The notes beneath the pieces were generated by a model. It worked only from the letters and a program-made list of their open reading frames with translations. It had not been told where the DNA came from and made no database searches. A stretch of 30,861 nucleotides of DNA from Lachnospiraceae bacterium (lineage in GTDB: Bacteria; Bacillota; Clostridia; Lachnospirales; Lachnospiraceae). Location: NCBI GenBank assembly GCA_900771195.1, contig CAAGMZ010000011.1, positions 1 through 30,861 of the forward strand, written 5' to 3'. This document shows, one piece after another, positions 7,826 through 15,379 of this stretch (the first letter of the stretch is position 1; each line of letters opens with the position of its first letter). A program made the translations under genes and the position numbers.

Positions 7826-9693
7826 ATGAAGAAAATTTGGACAAAGGCACTGGCATATGTGTTGGCAGTTACCATGTGTTTGAGTGCTGTTAATGTACCT
7901 GTATATGCACAGGGAAGTACGGTTACAGATGTTTCAACGGAAGCGGAAACTATGAGCGAGGCTGTAACAGAAGAGGCAACTGTATCAGGTAACGATGCAG
8001 AGCCAACAACAGAGGAAGTTGCGAGTAAAGAGGAAGCAACAACTGATGGAAATGACGGTAACACATGGGATCAGGTGACTACTGAAACTGTTTTTGAAGG
8101 TGAAAATTATAAAGTGACATTTACCCTGACTTCTAATTGGGATGCAGGATATAATGCAAATGTCAAGCTGTAAAATACCGGAGACAGTACAATTCAGAAC
8201 TGGCATTTAGGATTTGATTGCAATAATTCCATAACCAATATTTGGAATGCAGAAGTATCTTCAAACGAGGGTAACGAGTACGTTATCAAGAATGTTGGTT
8301 GGAATCAGGATATAGCTGCTGGTAATAGTATTGAATTTGGTTTATCTGGTGACCATGCATTCAAAGGTTTTCCTGAGAATTATGAATTGATTGGTACAAG
8401 TACGGAAGTTACAGAAGATGATTATGCAATTCAGTATATTGTTGACGGTGATTGGGGTACTGGATTTTATGGCTCAATTTCTGTAACCAACAATACAGAT
8501 ACCGTTCTGGAAGATTGGGTATTGGAGTTTGATTTTGACAGGGAAATTACTGAAATCTGGAATGGTGTTATAGAGGAACATGAAGATAATCATTATGTAG
8601 TCAGAAATGCGGAATATAATAGCACTATCGATCCGGGTGAAAGTGTATCGATTGGAATTAAGGGATGCGATGTAGAAGCAGACGAACAAAAGAAAATGTG
8701 GTATGATACATTAGTTACATTCATTAGTAATGCCAATAAATATGTCAAATTGCCGTATGATTCAGTATATAATATTAATAAATTGATTAGTTATGTAAAT
8801 GGTGTTACTGATACAAGTCACTTGAAAGGCGATTTTATTAAGCGTGTAAGTGAATTAATTGTTGAATGGAATAAAATCAGTGAAGATGCTACGGAATTAA
8901 GATTTGATGTAGCAGGATTAACGTATGTAAAGAAATATTATGACAGTGAAATTGTGAAGGACATAGTTGGTTCTTCGCAAGATTTGTTGGATAAGTGTTC
9001 AAATGGAATTTCATTAGCAGTATATGGTGCAGATGTCTTTGACACAATAACATACCTATCTCAAATTGAAGCAAATAAAGCTGTTTTCAATGAAAATATT
9101 GATGCACTTGAAGTATTAAGTATATGGGGGACAGATAGAAATATACGAGGTGCAGCAAATGATGTTATGGATATTCTTGCAAAAGAATATTTGCAGGTTT
9201 ATACATCCGCAATATCAGCAGATTTAATTGAATCTGGAGCAGATTTTGCTTTATATAAGGTCGCATCTAAAGTTGGTTATGTGGCAGTAGTTGTTGCGGT
9301 TCGAGATATCATGAATTTGTTAGTAGGGAGTAAAGCAGATGTGGAACAGATGTATAGAATATTGTGTTATAGTGATATGTGTGAGTCGTATTCAAAACCT
9401 TTATTTTGGATATTAACAGAAACAGATGATAAAAATATTATTATTGTTATGATCAGGATAAGGTTAAAGAGGTTACAAGATACATGGAAAATATAGCTCA
9501 ATTAAGAATATTGGGTGAACAGGAGTATTATAAGTATATAAAAAACGATGGATTGTTAGGATTTATTGGTAATTATATATCTGGATTAGATGAATTAAAA
9601 GAAGAAATAGAAAGTACTATTTTGGAAGTTAAAGAACGTTCAGATTCCTTGAAACTTAACTTATCTACTAATATTAAATATTCAGTAAAATAA
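7826..9693 (+). pseudogene. Secreted protein with two CBM2-like cellulose-binding domains (one stop, one frameshift)
   Basis: The start at 7826 follows GGAAAGGGAAAG and opens a signal peptide (MKKIWTKALAYVLAVTMCLS...VYAQG). A Thr/Glu-rich linker follows. A first CBM2-like domain (bases ~8080-8385: W-D-A-G-Y-N-A-N-V, later QNWHLGF, NIWNAEV, GWNQDIAAG) is cut by TAA at 8171-8173, directly after NVKL; the frame continues with NTGDSTIQNW, so a single base change explains the stop. A second CBM2-like domain (bases ~8405-8680: WGTGFYGSISVTN, LEDWVLEFDF, IWNGV) is intact. A ~260-residue helical region of unknown function follows. Near 9431-9435 a run of five A has lost one base: the frame ends in VMIRIRLK..., while the +1 frame continues as DQDKVKEVTRYMENIAQ to 9693. 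Such proteins bind plant-wall glycans outside the cell. Either a decayed gene or, less likely, recoded or phase-variable. Confidence 0.85.
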
Positions 9694-9706
9694 TTGGAGA
9701 AGTATT

Positions 9707-10057
9707 ATGGAATTAGTAGTTATAGGTTTAATTAGTTTTGTAGGAGTATTTATACAAGTTATCAATTTAAAGTTTAATTATTTTAGACACGAGGCAATCT
9801 GTTTGGATTATTCTACTGGGCATTATGCATTTGTTTCGTTTCCATTATATGAGTATGAAATTATTGAAGACGGTATAAAGAGGATATATAAAAATAAAGG
9901 AACAACATTGTTATATCCCAAGAAGGGAAAAAAATATAAAGTATTGATTCACAAAAGGAATTACAGCAAAATAGTCGGATATAGCGAGTATATTGGGAAT
10001 GTTGTGCTGTTGTTTATTTTGGTTGTTTGTTTATTTTTTTTAATATCATTTATGTAA
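9707..10057 (+). CDS. Small two-pass membrane protein of unknown function
   Basis: 116 residues with a TTGGAGAAG ribosome site ending six to seven bases before the ATG, only 13 bases after the CBM2 reading frame, so probably co-transcribed and under the same riboswitch. One hydrophobic helix lies at each end (residues ~2-20 and ~95-115). The soluble part between them has YEYEIIEDGIKRIYKNKG and a KKGKKYKVLIHK stretch, which recalls small DUF3592-like membrane proteins with a beta domain facing one side of the membrane; that resemblance is weak. The reading frame is intact, unlike its neighbours on both sides. I do not recognise the family with certainty. Confidence 0.7.
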   Translation: MELVVIGLISFVGVFIQVINLKFNYFRHEAICLDYSTGHYAFVSFPLYEYEIIEDGIKRIYKNKGTTLLYPKKGKKYKVLIHKRNYSKIVGYSEYIGNVVLLFILVVCLFFLISFM

Positions 10058-10114
10058 AAAAATCGAGTGTGTGAGAAAAAGTCTGTAAATACTAATCTTC
10101 TATGATAATGGTTG

Positions 10115-10147
10115 GGGCTGAAGGCTCTTTGTGATGAGCTTCAGCCC
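10115..10147 (+). terminator. GC-rich hairpin downstream of the small membrane protein gene
   Basis: GGGCTGAA at the left and TTCAGCCC at the right, extended by GCTC/GAGC with one bulged base, form a 12-pair stem with an 8-base loop. It is followed by TTG only, so the T tract is poor. It may end the CBM2 transcript or belong to the IS256 end. Confidence 0.45.
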
Positions 10148-10277
10148 TTGATTCATATGTACAGAATGTGTTAATGCATGTCAAGAGCAGGCGGGGCTTC
10201 CGCCTGTCAAAATATTTGGATTGGATTGTGTCAAGATTATTTCGCAAAATTCATTTCAGCCGTCTGGTATCCGGCAA

Positions 10278-11417
10278 TTAACCGGCTATGTTATCAGACT
10301 CAGAATTCAGCTCCTTGCTGTGGAGATGGTCCATGTTAATGTAACGCTTGGCACCCCACTGGGTTCCGGCTACATGACGGAGTCTGGCACATACGAGCAT
10401 TAAGGCACTCTGCCCATCAGGAAATGCGCCGATTGCCTTGGTACGGCGCTTGATTTCTCGGTTCAGGCGCTCAATGGTATTGTTGGTTCTGATTCTGCTC
10501 CAGTGCTGAGTAGGGAAGTCCATGTACGTGAGAGTCTCCTCCAATGCCATCCTGTAGTTTCTTTGCCGTAGCGGAGAGCTTCATTTCCTTCAGTTTTTCT
10601 GCTACCTGTGCTGCTTTTTCCCTGGCTACTTCTTTACTCTCCTGAGAGTGGATGGCCTTTAGCATCATGGAGACTGCTTTCATCCTGTTCCGAGGCGTAA
10701 CAGAAAAGATGTTGCGGTAGAAATGAACAGTACAATGCTGATAACGGGATTCCGGGAAGACCTCGGGTATGGTCTCCAACATACCGAGATTCTTATCACC
10801 GATGATGAGGCGGACGCCATCAAGACCACGTTCCTTGAGCCACACGAAGAAGGTGCGCCAACTGTCTTTATCTTCTTTCATGCCCTAAGTAGCGCCGATA
10901 ATTTCTTGGCAGCCGTCTTCATTGACACCGATGGCAACGAGAATGGATGCATTTTGGATCTCGCCGCCCCAGCTGCGTTTGAGATAAACTCCGTCAACAT
11001 AGACATACGGATACTTGCCGGAAAGCGGACGGGTACGCACTGTTCAATATGTTCATAAGCTTTTTTGTTGAGATTGCTTATTGTGCCGGGAGATACTTTG
11101 GTTCCCCAGAGGGTTTCTGTAATGTCTTCTACACGTCGTACAGAAACACCTGCCAGATATATTTCAATCAGGGCTTCTTCTACGGAAGCTTCCCTGTGGC
11201 GGTAGCGTTCAATAATGGCAGTTTCAAAAGGAACACCCTTGATTTTGGGAACATTGAGCTCTACTTCACCAGCTGTTGTCTGGAAGTTCCGCTTATAATG
11301 GCCGGAGCGGTAGCCCTGGCGTTCAGCAGAGCGCTCATACTTCTGGGCGTTTACCAGTTCATCTGCTTCCTTATCAAGCAGGGCGTTGAGTGTCTCTTCC
11401 ACGCTGGAGCGGACAAT
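10278..11417 (-). pseudogene. IS256-family transposase, three lesions and 5' truncation
   Basis: Read 3'-ward on the minus strand: SSVEETLNALLDKEADELV, then SGHYKRNFQTTAGEVELNV, KGVPFETAIIERYRHREASV and VSVRRVEDITETLWGTKVSP match the IS256 N-terminal half. One base is missing near 11042 (after YEHIEQ), so YVDGVYLK with the first catalytic Asp lies in another frame. A TAG stop at about 10884-10886 follows IIGAT, and the sequence resumes as GMKEDKDSWRTFFVWLKERG, GDKNLGMLE (second Asp) and HFYRNIFSV. An extra base near 10540 shifts the frame again; the end with NNTIERLNREIKRR (catalytic Glu) and CARLRHVAGTQWG closes at 10278. All three DDE residues can be located but not in one frame. The start is missing. 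Confidence 0.93.
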
Positions 11418-11441
11418 TAATAATCAGGTTGTTAAAATTAT

Positions 11442-11470
11442 TTGATGTGTATTTGAATTTGTGGTAAAAT
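11442..11470 (+). promoter_or_regulatory. Promoter for leuC-leuD
   Basis: TTGATG at 11442-11447 and TAAAAT at 11465-11470 with a 17-base spacer, immediately right of the IS256 remnant. The RNA leader would be only ~25 bases, leaving no room for attenuation. Confidence 0.65.
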
Positions 11471-11500
11471 CTTCTACAAAAGAACATGGAGGTAAAAATC

Positions 11501-12763
11501 ATGGGAATGACTATGACTCAGAAGATCCTTGCGGCTCATGCGGGACTTGACAAGGTTGAAGCAGGACAGCTTATTGAGGCAAAGCTTGATCTTGTGCTGG
11601 GAAATGATATCACGTCACCTGTTGCCATACATGAGATGGACAAGATGACGAGGAAGACTGTATTTGATAAGGACAAAATAGCTCTTGTTCCGGACCATTT
11701 TGTACCCAATAAGGATATTAAGTCAGCCGAACATTGCAAATGTGTAAGAGAATTTGCCAGAAGAAATGATATAACCAATTATTTTGAAGTCGGAGAGATG
11801 GGAATAGAACACGCCCTCCTGCCTGAAAAAGGACTTACGGTGGCAGGTGATGTTATAATAGGCGCTGATTCACATACATGTACATATGGAGCATTGGGAG
11901 CATTTTCCACAGGTGTAGGTTCAACTGATATGGCAGCAGGAATGGCTACGGGACTTGCATGGTTCAAGGTTCCCTCTGCAATCAAATTTGTGCTTACCGG
12001 AAAGCCGGCAGAATGGATAAGCGGTAAGGATATAATCCTTCATATAATCGGTCTTATCGGTGTTGATGGTGCTCTTTACAAATCAATGGAATTTGTCGGA
12101 GACGGTATCAAATATCTCTCAATGGATGACAGGTTCACCATTTCCAACATGGCTATAGAGGCCGGAGGAAAGAATGGAATATTCCCTGTTGACGAGCTTA
12201 CAATTGAGTATATGAAGGAACATTCAGAGAGACCGTATGTGGTCTATGAAGCTGATGAGGATGCGGTTTATGATGAGACATATGTGATTGAGCTTGACAA
12301 GCTTAAGCCTACTGTTTCATTTCCCCATCTACCTGAGAACACACACACGGTTGATGAAATAGATGATATTCCTATTGACCAGGTTGTTATCGGCTCATGC
12401 ACTAACGGAAGGCTTAATGACCTCAGAATTGCCGCATCCATCCTTAAAGGCCATAAGGTAAAGAAAGGAATGAGAGTGATAATAATTCCTGCAACACAGA
12501 AAATATACCTTCAGGCAATGGAGGAAGGTCTTCTCAAGACATTCATCGAGGCAGGGGCAGTTGTGAGCACACCTACCTGCGGACCGTGCCTTGGCGGATA
12601 TATGGGAATACTTGCAGAGGGAGAGCGCTGCGTATCTACCACTAACCGAAATTTTGTGGGAAGAATGGGACACGTTGATTCCGAAATTTACCTTGCAAGC
12701 CCGGCAGTGGCTGCAGCGAGTGCAGTCACAGGCAAAATAAGCTCACCTGAGGAGGTAATGTAA
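11501..12763 (+). CDS. leuC: 3-isopropylmalate dehydratase large subunit
   Basis: 420 residues. With LeuD it isomerises 2-isopropylmalate to 3-isopropylmalate in leucine synthesis. The aconitase-type [4Fe-4S] ligands are Cys300 (GSCTNGR), Cys360 and Cys363 (TCGPCLGGYMG). Other family blocks are MTMTQKILAAHAG at the start, GADSHTCTYGALGAFSTGVG and NRNFVGRMGH near the end. The size fits the short LeuC type found in Clostridia and archaea. An upstream in-frame ATG at 11486 is rejected because GGAGG (11488-11492) overlaps it and stands eight bases before the ATG at 11501. The stop overlaps the leuD start by one base (TAATG). Confidence 0.97.
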   Translation: MGMTMTQKILAAHAGLDKVEAGQLIEAKLDLVLGNDITSPVAIHEMDKMTRKTVFDKDKIALVPDHFVPNKDIKSAEHCKCVREFARRNDITNYFEVGEMGIEHALLPEKGLTVAGDVIIGADSHTCTYGALGAFSTGVGSTDMAAGMATGLAWFKVPSAIKFVLTGKPAEWISGKDIILHIIGLIGVDGALYKSMEFVGDGIKYLSMDDRFTISNMAIEAGGKNGIFPVDELTIEYMKEHSERPYVVYEADEDAVYDETYVIELDKLKPTVSFPHLPENTHTVDEIDDIPIDQVVIGSCTNGRLNDLRIAASILKGHKVKKGMRVIIIPATQKIYLQAMEEGLLKTFIEAGAVVSTPTCGPCLGGYMGILAEGERCVSTTNRNFVGRMGHVDSEIYLASPAVAAASAVTGKISSPEEVM

Positions 12764-13254
12764 TGAAAGCACATGGTACAGTATTCAGATATGGAGACAA
12801 TGTAGACACGGATGTTATTATTCCGGCAAGATATCTTAATTCTTCGGATCCGGCAGAGCTTGCTACCCATTGCATGGAAGATATAGATAAGGATTTTGTG
12901 AAGAATGTAAAGAAAGGCGATATAATTGTTGCAGATAAGAATTTTGGCTGTGGTTCTTCAAGAGAGCATGCACCTATTGCAATCAAGGCAGCAGGCGTAA
13001 GCTGCGTCATTGCTGAGACCTTTGCGAGAATTTTTTACCGCAATGCAATCAACATAGGACTTCCTATAATTGAGTGCCCCGAGGCCTCCAGAGGAATAGA
13101 AGCCGGCGATGAGGTTGAGGTCGATTTTGACAGTGGAATGATTTATAACAGGACTAAGGGAACTGAGTTCAAGGGTCAGGCATTTCCTGAATTTATGCAG
13201 GGAATAATCTCGGCAGGCGGGCTTGTGAACTATATTAACAATAAGAATAAATAA
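12763..13254 (+). CDS. leuD: 3-isopropylmalate dehydratase small subunit
   Basis: 163 residues, matching the short LeuD type that pairs with 420-residue LeuC. It supplies the swivelling aconitase domain that completes the active site. The opening GTVFRYGDNVDTDVIIPARYL, the DKNFGCGSSREHAP block (residues ~58-71) and FARIFYRNAINIGLP are typical. Translation is coupled to leuC by the one-base overlap. It ends three bases before the stop of the convergent AP2-domain gene, and no hairpin terminator separates the two. Confidence 0.97.
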   Translation: MKAHGTVFRYGDNVDTDVIIPARYLNSSDPAELATHCMEDIDKDFVKNVKKGDIIVADKNFGCGSSREHAPIAIKAAGVSCVIAETFARIFYRNAINIGLPIIECPEASRGIEAGDEVEVDFDSGMIYNRTKGTEFKGQAFPEFMQGIISAGGLVNYINNKNK

Positions 13255-13257
13255 AGC

Positions 13258-14049
13258 TTACGGCTGATAGTCAAGAATCTTTCTCGAGACTTTCACAGAA
13301 TTGTAGATTGAAGCATAGGCAATGGCATCAAGGCTTTCCGGATAATTTTCCGGAAAGCTTTTTTTGATTCCTTTTGAGCGAAGAATATCGGCAGCCTTGT
13401 TGTATGCTATGGCGGCCTCCACATCGGTATCATAGGTACCGACAACATAGTCGCCGTTAATGTGGATGCGGGTTTTGTAAACATCGCGGCCATTTTTACG
13501 GCAGAGAAAAACACCGTGGTATGGATTTATGATATTGATATTGCTGTATCTGTAATCACGGGTGTTCCCATTGGCAAATATATAGTCCCGTCCGGCAACC
13601 GCATGCGGAGGTATGCCGTACCGGGAAAGAATGTTTACCTGCATGCCGAAATCGGACACAAAAAGGTGGCGGCCCCTTCTCATTATGGAATGGGTAGTGT
13701 AGTAGAAAAGGTCGTCCGCATCAAAAATAAGCCAGTCGGAAGGAGAGAGCCAGTAAGTAAAATGCTTGTGTTCAAGGTAGACCGGGGTCTTGAAATACAT
13801 ATGATTGTCACGAAAATTGATTAACATCACATATTTGGAAAAAGGGATTGTAAATTCTTTTTCAATATAATCATCTATCGACAGCGAAGAGTCATAGATT
13901 CCGCGCGCTTCCGAATAAACCCTCGAAGCTGTGGAAGCGTCGCCGTAGCTGCCGAGACTGATATGCTTTCCTTTTATGGTTATGCTGCACCTGTAGCTTG
14001 CAGTTCCGTTTTTGAGTTTGGTGAAATATACTCCGGCAGGTCTGTCCAT
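13258..14049 (-). CDS. AP2-domain protein with degenerate HNH-like centre
   Basis: 263 residues. An AP2-like DNA-binding domain lies at residues ~4-52 (GVYFTKLKNGTASYRCSI, then KHISLGSYGDASTASRVY). A second, clearer one lies at ~177-227 (YHGVFLCRKNGRDVYKTRI, GTYDTDVEAAIAYNKAA). Just before it, residues ~150-175 (YIFANGNTRDYRYSNINIIN) look like the NGN-DNR-NL part of HNH homing endonucleases with the catalytic His residues missing. AP2 plus HNH is a known architecture of bacterial and phage homing endonucleases. This looks like a nuclease-dead descendant that may act as a DNA-binding protein. The ribosome site AAGGAGAG stands ahead of the ATG. It is convergent with leuD. Function is not known. 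Confidence 0.8.
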   Translation of the reverse strand: MDRPAGVYFTKLKNGTASYRCSITIKGKHISLGSYGDASTASRVYSEARGIYDSSLSIDDYIEKEFTIPFSKYVMLINFRDNHMYFKTPVYLEHKHFTYWLSPSDWLIFDADDLFYYTTHSIMRRGRHLFVSDFGMQVNILSRYGIPPHAVAGRDYIFANGNTRDYRYSNINIINPYHGVFLCRKNGRDVYKTRIHINGDYVVGTYDTDVEAAIAYNKAADILRSKGIKKSFPENYPESLDAIAYASIYNSVKVSRKILDYQP

Positions 14050-14059
14050 ATTCTCTCCT

Positions 14060-14075
14060 TGATTATATATAATCA
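14060..14075 (-). promoter_or_regulatory. Perfect 16-bp palindrome ahead of the AP2-domain gene
   Basis: TGATTATATATAATCA reads the same on both strands and lies directly before the ribosome site of the AP2-domain gene. It may be an operator, possibly for the protein itself, or an extended -10 region. Both are guesses. Confidence 0.35.
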
Positions 14076-14442
14076 GTCTGATGCATGTGCTGTATGGGGT
14101 CGGCAGGATGTTGTCAGACTGTTAAGATACCCTATATCATCATATACGAAAATGTAAGAAAAATCAATCTCTTACATTTTTGCTTTACAAAGTGCACTTT
14201 AAGGGTGAAAATCGGTATAAAATCAGAGATTTTTCCCACTTTATCAGCTAAAAAAAGCAAAAAAATGGGATGAGACCTATCAAAAATGTCAGTTCAAAAA
14301 TGGAAATTTTTGGAAAATCAAATTTGAATTGGCATTTTACACAAAAAAAACAGATAATTATGTCCAAATATGTGCATAATTACAGGAATAAATGTTACAA
14401 AATTGTTACAAAATGAAAAACCACCAAAAATCGGCGATTTGG
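14076..14442. other. Intergenic region with tandem 11-bp repeat
   Basis: About 370 bases without a credible gene between the divergent AP2 and SleB-type genes. It is AT-rich with several short A tracts. Two adjacent copies of TGTTACAAAAT lie at about 14393-14414, some 30 bases upstream of the -35 box of the hydrolase gene; they could be an activator or repressor site. A hairpin with CCAAA/TTTGG arms sits at about 14423-14441. I see nothing else. Confidence 0.4.
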
Positions 14443-14471
14443 TTGACAACAAGGCCGAGGTAGCAGATAAT
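14443..14471 (+). promoter_or_regulatory. Promoter for the SleB-type hydrolase gene
   Basis: Consensus TTGACA at 14443-14448 and GATAAT at 14466-14471 with a 17-base spacer. The start point would be near 14478, giving a ~70-base leader. Confidence 0.7.
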
Positions 14472-14479
14472 TGCACAGT

Positions 14480-14513
14480 GTTCAGAAAAAAGCCGTAAGG
14501 CAGTGCTCTGAAC
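14480..14513 (+). promoter_or_regulatory. Structured leader hairpin before the hydrolase gene
   Basis: GTTCAGA (14480-14486) pairs with TCTGAAC (14507-14513), and inside it GCC-GTAA-GGC (14492-14501) forms a small stem with a GNRA loop. It lies at the very start of the predicted transcript. It lacks a T tract, so it is not a terminator; it may stabilise the RNA. It does not match the c-di-AMP (ydaO) riboswitch blocks. Confidence 0.45.
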
Positions 14514-14549
14514 AACAATACAGAAATTTGAAAAGTAAGAGAGGTAAAT

Positions 14550-15260
14550 ATGTCCGGTATAAATACTAAAATGTCTGCCGCCATTTTTGCGATGCTTGTA
14601 TTTGTCGGAGTGGTAACCGGTGTTTTTGATGCGGGGAAGGACAGTCCCGATGCGGATATCTGCATTGCGCAGGCGGAAACGACATTACAGGACGGCTCAT
14701 CATGTGTGGCAGTAATCCAGACCGAGACAATCAGTGAGCATGTAGATGTGCTGATGGATTCGGTTAAGCTTGACATGAAGGGAGCGGCTATGACGTCTGA
14801 CAAAACTCAGGCTCAGGAAACGGAGACAGAAACACAGACAGAAGCTGAGACCGAAGCTGTCAAAGCAAGTCCGGTAATAAGTCTGAGCGACGATGACTAC
14901 AATAATCTTTTGAGAATCGTTGAGGCTGAAGCAACCGGGGGCGATGTGATGTCCAAAATACTTGTTGCGAATGTTATTATCAACAGAGTCAGGTCTGCCG
15001 CATTTCCGGGAACTGTGACGGAAGTAATCTGTCAGGGGAACGGCGAGCAGTTCCAGCCGATAATGGACGGAAGATTCTATTCAGTCAGCGTGACCGCAGG
15101 CACGGTTGAAGCAGTTGACAGAGCGTTGTACGGGGAGGATTACTCTCAGGGAGCAACATTTTTTGCAGCAGTAGGCAGTGCAGGTCCCACAAGCTGGCAT
15201 GCAGTAAATCTTAACAGACTATTTGAGTACGGAGGGCATGTGTATTTTGCTCCGTACTAA
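14550..15260 (+). CDS. Cell wall hydrolase, SleB family (Hydrolase_2)
   Basis: 236 residues. An N-terminal hydrophobic segment (residues ~9-28) acts as signal peptide or membrane anchor. A low-complexity spacer rich in Glu and Thr (ETETETQTEAETEAV) follows. Residues ~110-236 are the catalytic domain of the SleB/CwlJ group: LLRIVEAEATGGDV with the likely catalytic Glu in EAEA, NVIINRVRSAAFPG, the NGEQFQP block and the closing GGHVYFAPY. These are peptidoglycan lytic enzymes; SleB itself acts on spore cortex, but many family members act on vegetative walls, so a sporulation role is not implied. The start follows GAGAGG at about 14539. A good terminator lies just after the stop. Confidence 0.9.
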   Translation: MSGINTKMSAAIFAMLVFVGVVTGVFDAGKDSPDADICIAQAETTLQDGSSCVAVIQTETISEHVDVLMDSVKLDMKGAAMTSDKTQAQETETETQTEAETEAVKASPVISLSDDDYNNLLRIVEAEATGGDVMSKILVANVIINRVRSAAFPGTVTEVICQGNGEQFQPIMDGRFYSVSVTAGTVEAVDRALYGEDYSQGATFFAAVGSAGPTSWHAVNLNRLFEYGGHVYFAPY

Positions 15261-15267
15261 AGTACAG

Positions 15268-15307
15268 AAAAGAGTTTTGCAATTGATGCAAGGCTCTTTT
15301 TCTTTAT
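15268..15307 (+). terminator. Intrinsic terminator after the hydrolase gene
   Basis: A 14-pair stem (left arm 15268-15281, right arm 15287-15300, two G-T pairs) with a five-base loop ATTGA, followed by TCTTTATTTCTC. Confidence 0.85.
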
Positions 15308-15312
15308 TTCTC

Positions 15313-15342
15313 TTGTATTTGGGGAGTAAAGTATGGTAGAAT
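15313..15342 (+). promoter_or_regulatory. Probable thrC promoter
   Basis: TTGTAT at 15313-15318 and TAGAAT at 15337-15342 with an 18-base spacer, ~38 bases before thrC. No T-box or attenuator fits in the leader. Confidence 0.5.
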
Positions 15343-15379
15343 AATTGATAATGAAAAAATGTAAAGGTGGTATACAGGA

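Larger units (their letters stand above)
10065..11420 (-). mobile_element. Decayed IS256-family element, truncated at the leuC side
   Basis: The element encodes an IS256 Mutator-type transposase on the minus strand. A plausible inverted-repeat end is GAGTGTGTGAGAAAAAGTC at about 10065-10083, a sequence type common at IS256-like ends. No matching end is found at the right side: the transposase frame breaks off at a stop around 11420, right before the leuC promoter, so the first part of the gene and that end are lost. A GC-rich hairpin GGGCTGAAG/CTTCAGCCC lies at 10115-10147 inside the element. Confidence 0.75.

Noticed and set aside
8387..9496. Separate gene starting at 8387
   Set aside because: Its start is internal to the CBM2 protein's frame, with no ribosome site; the coding sequence continues unbroken from the TAA at 8171.
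10723..11420. Two plus-strand open frames opposite the IS256 transposase
   Set aside because: They are antisense shadows; the minus strand shows clear IS256 motifs across the same bases.
14443..14549. c-di-AMP (ydaO) riboswitch before the wall hydrolase
   Set aside because: Such switches often precede wall hydrolases, but none of the conserved blocks is present and the leader is only ~70 bases.
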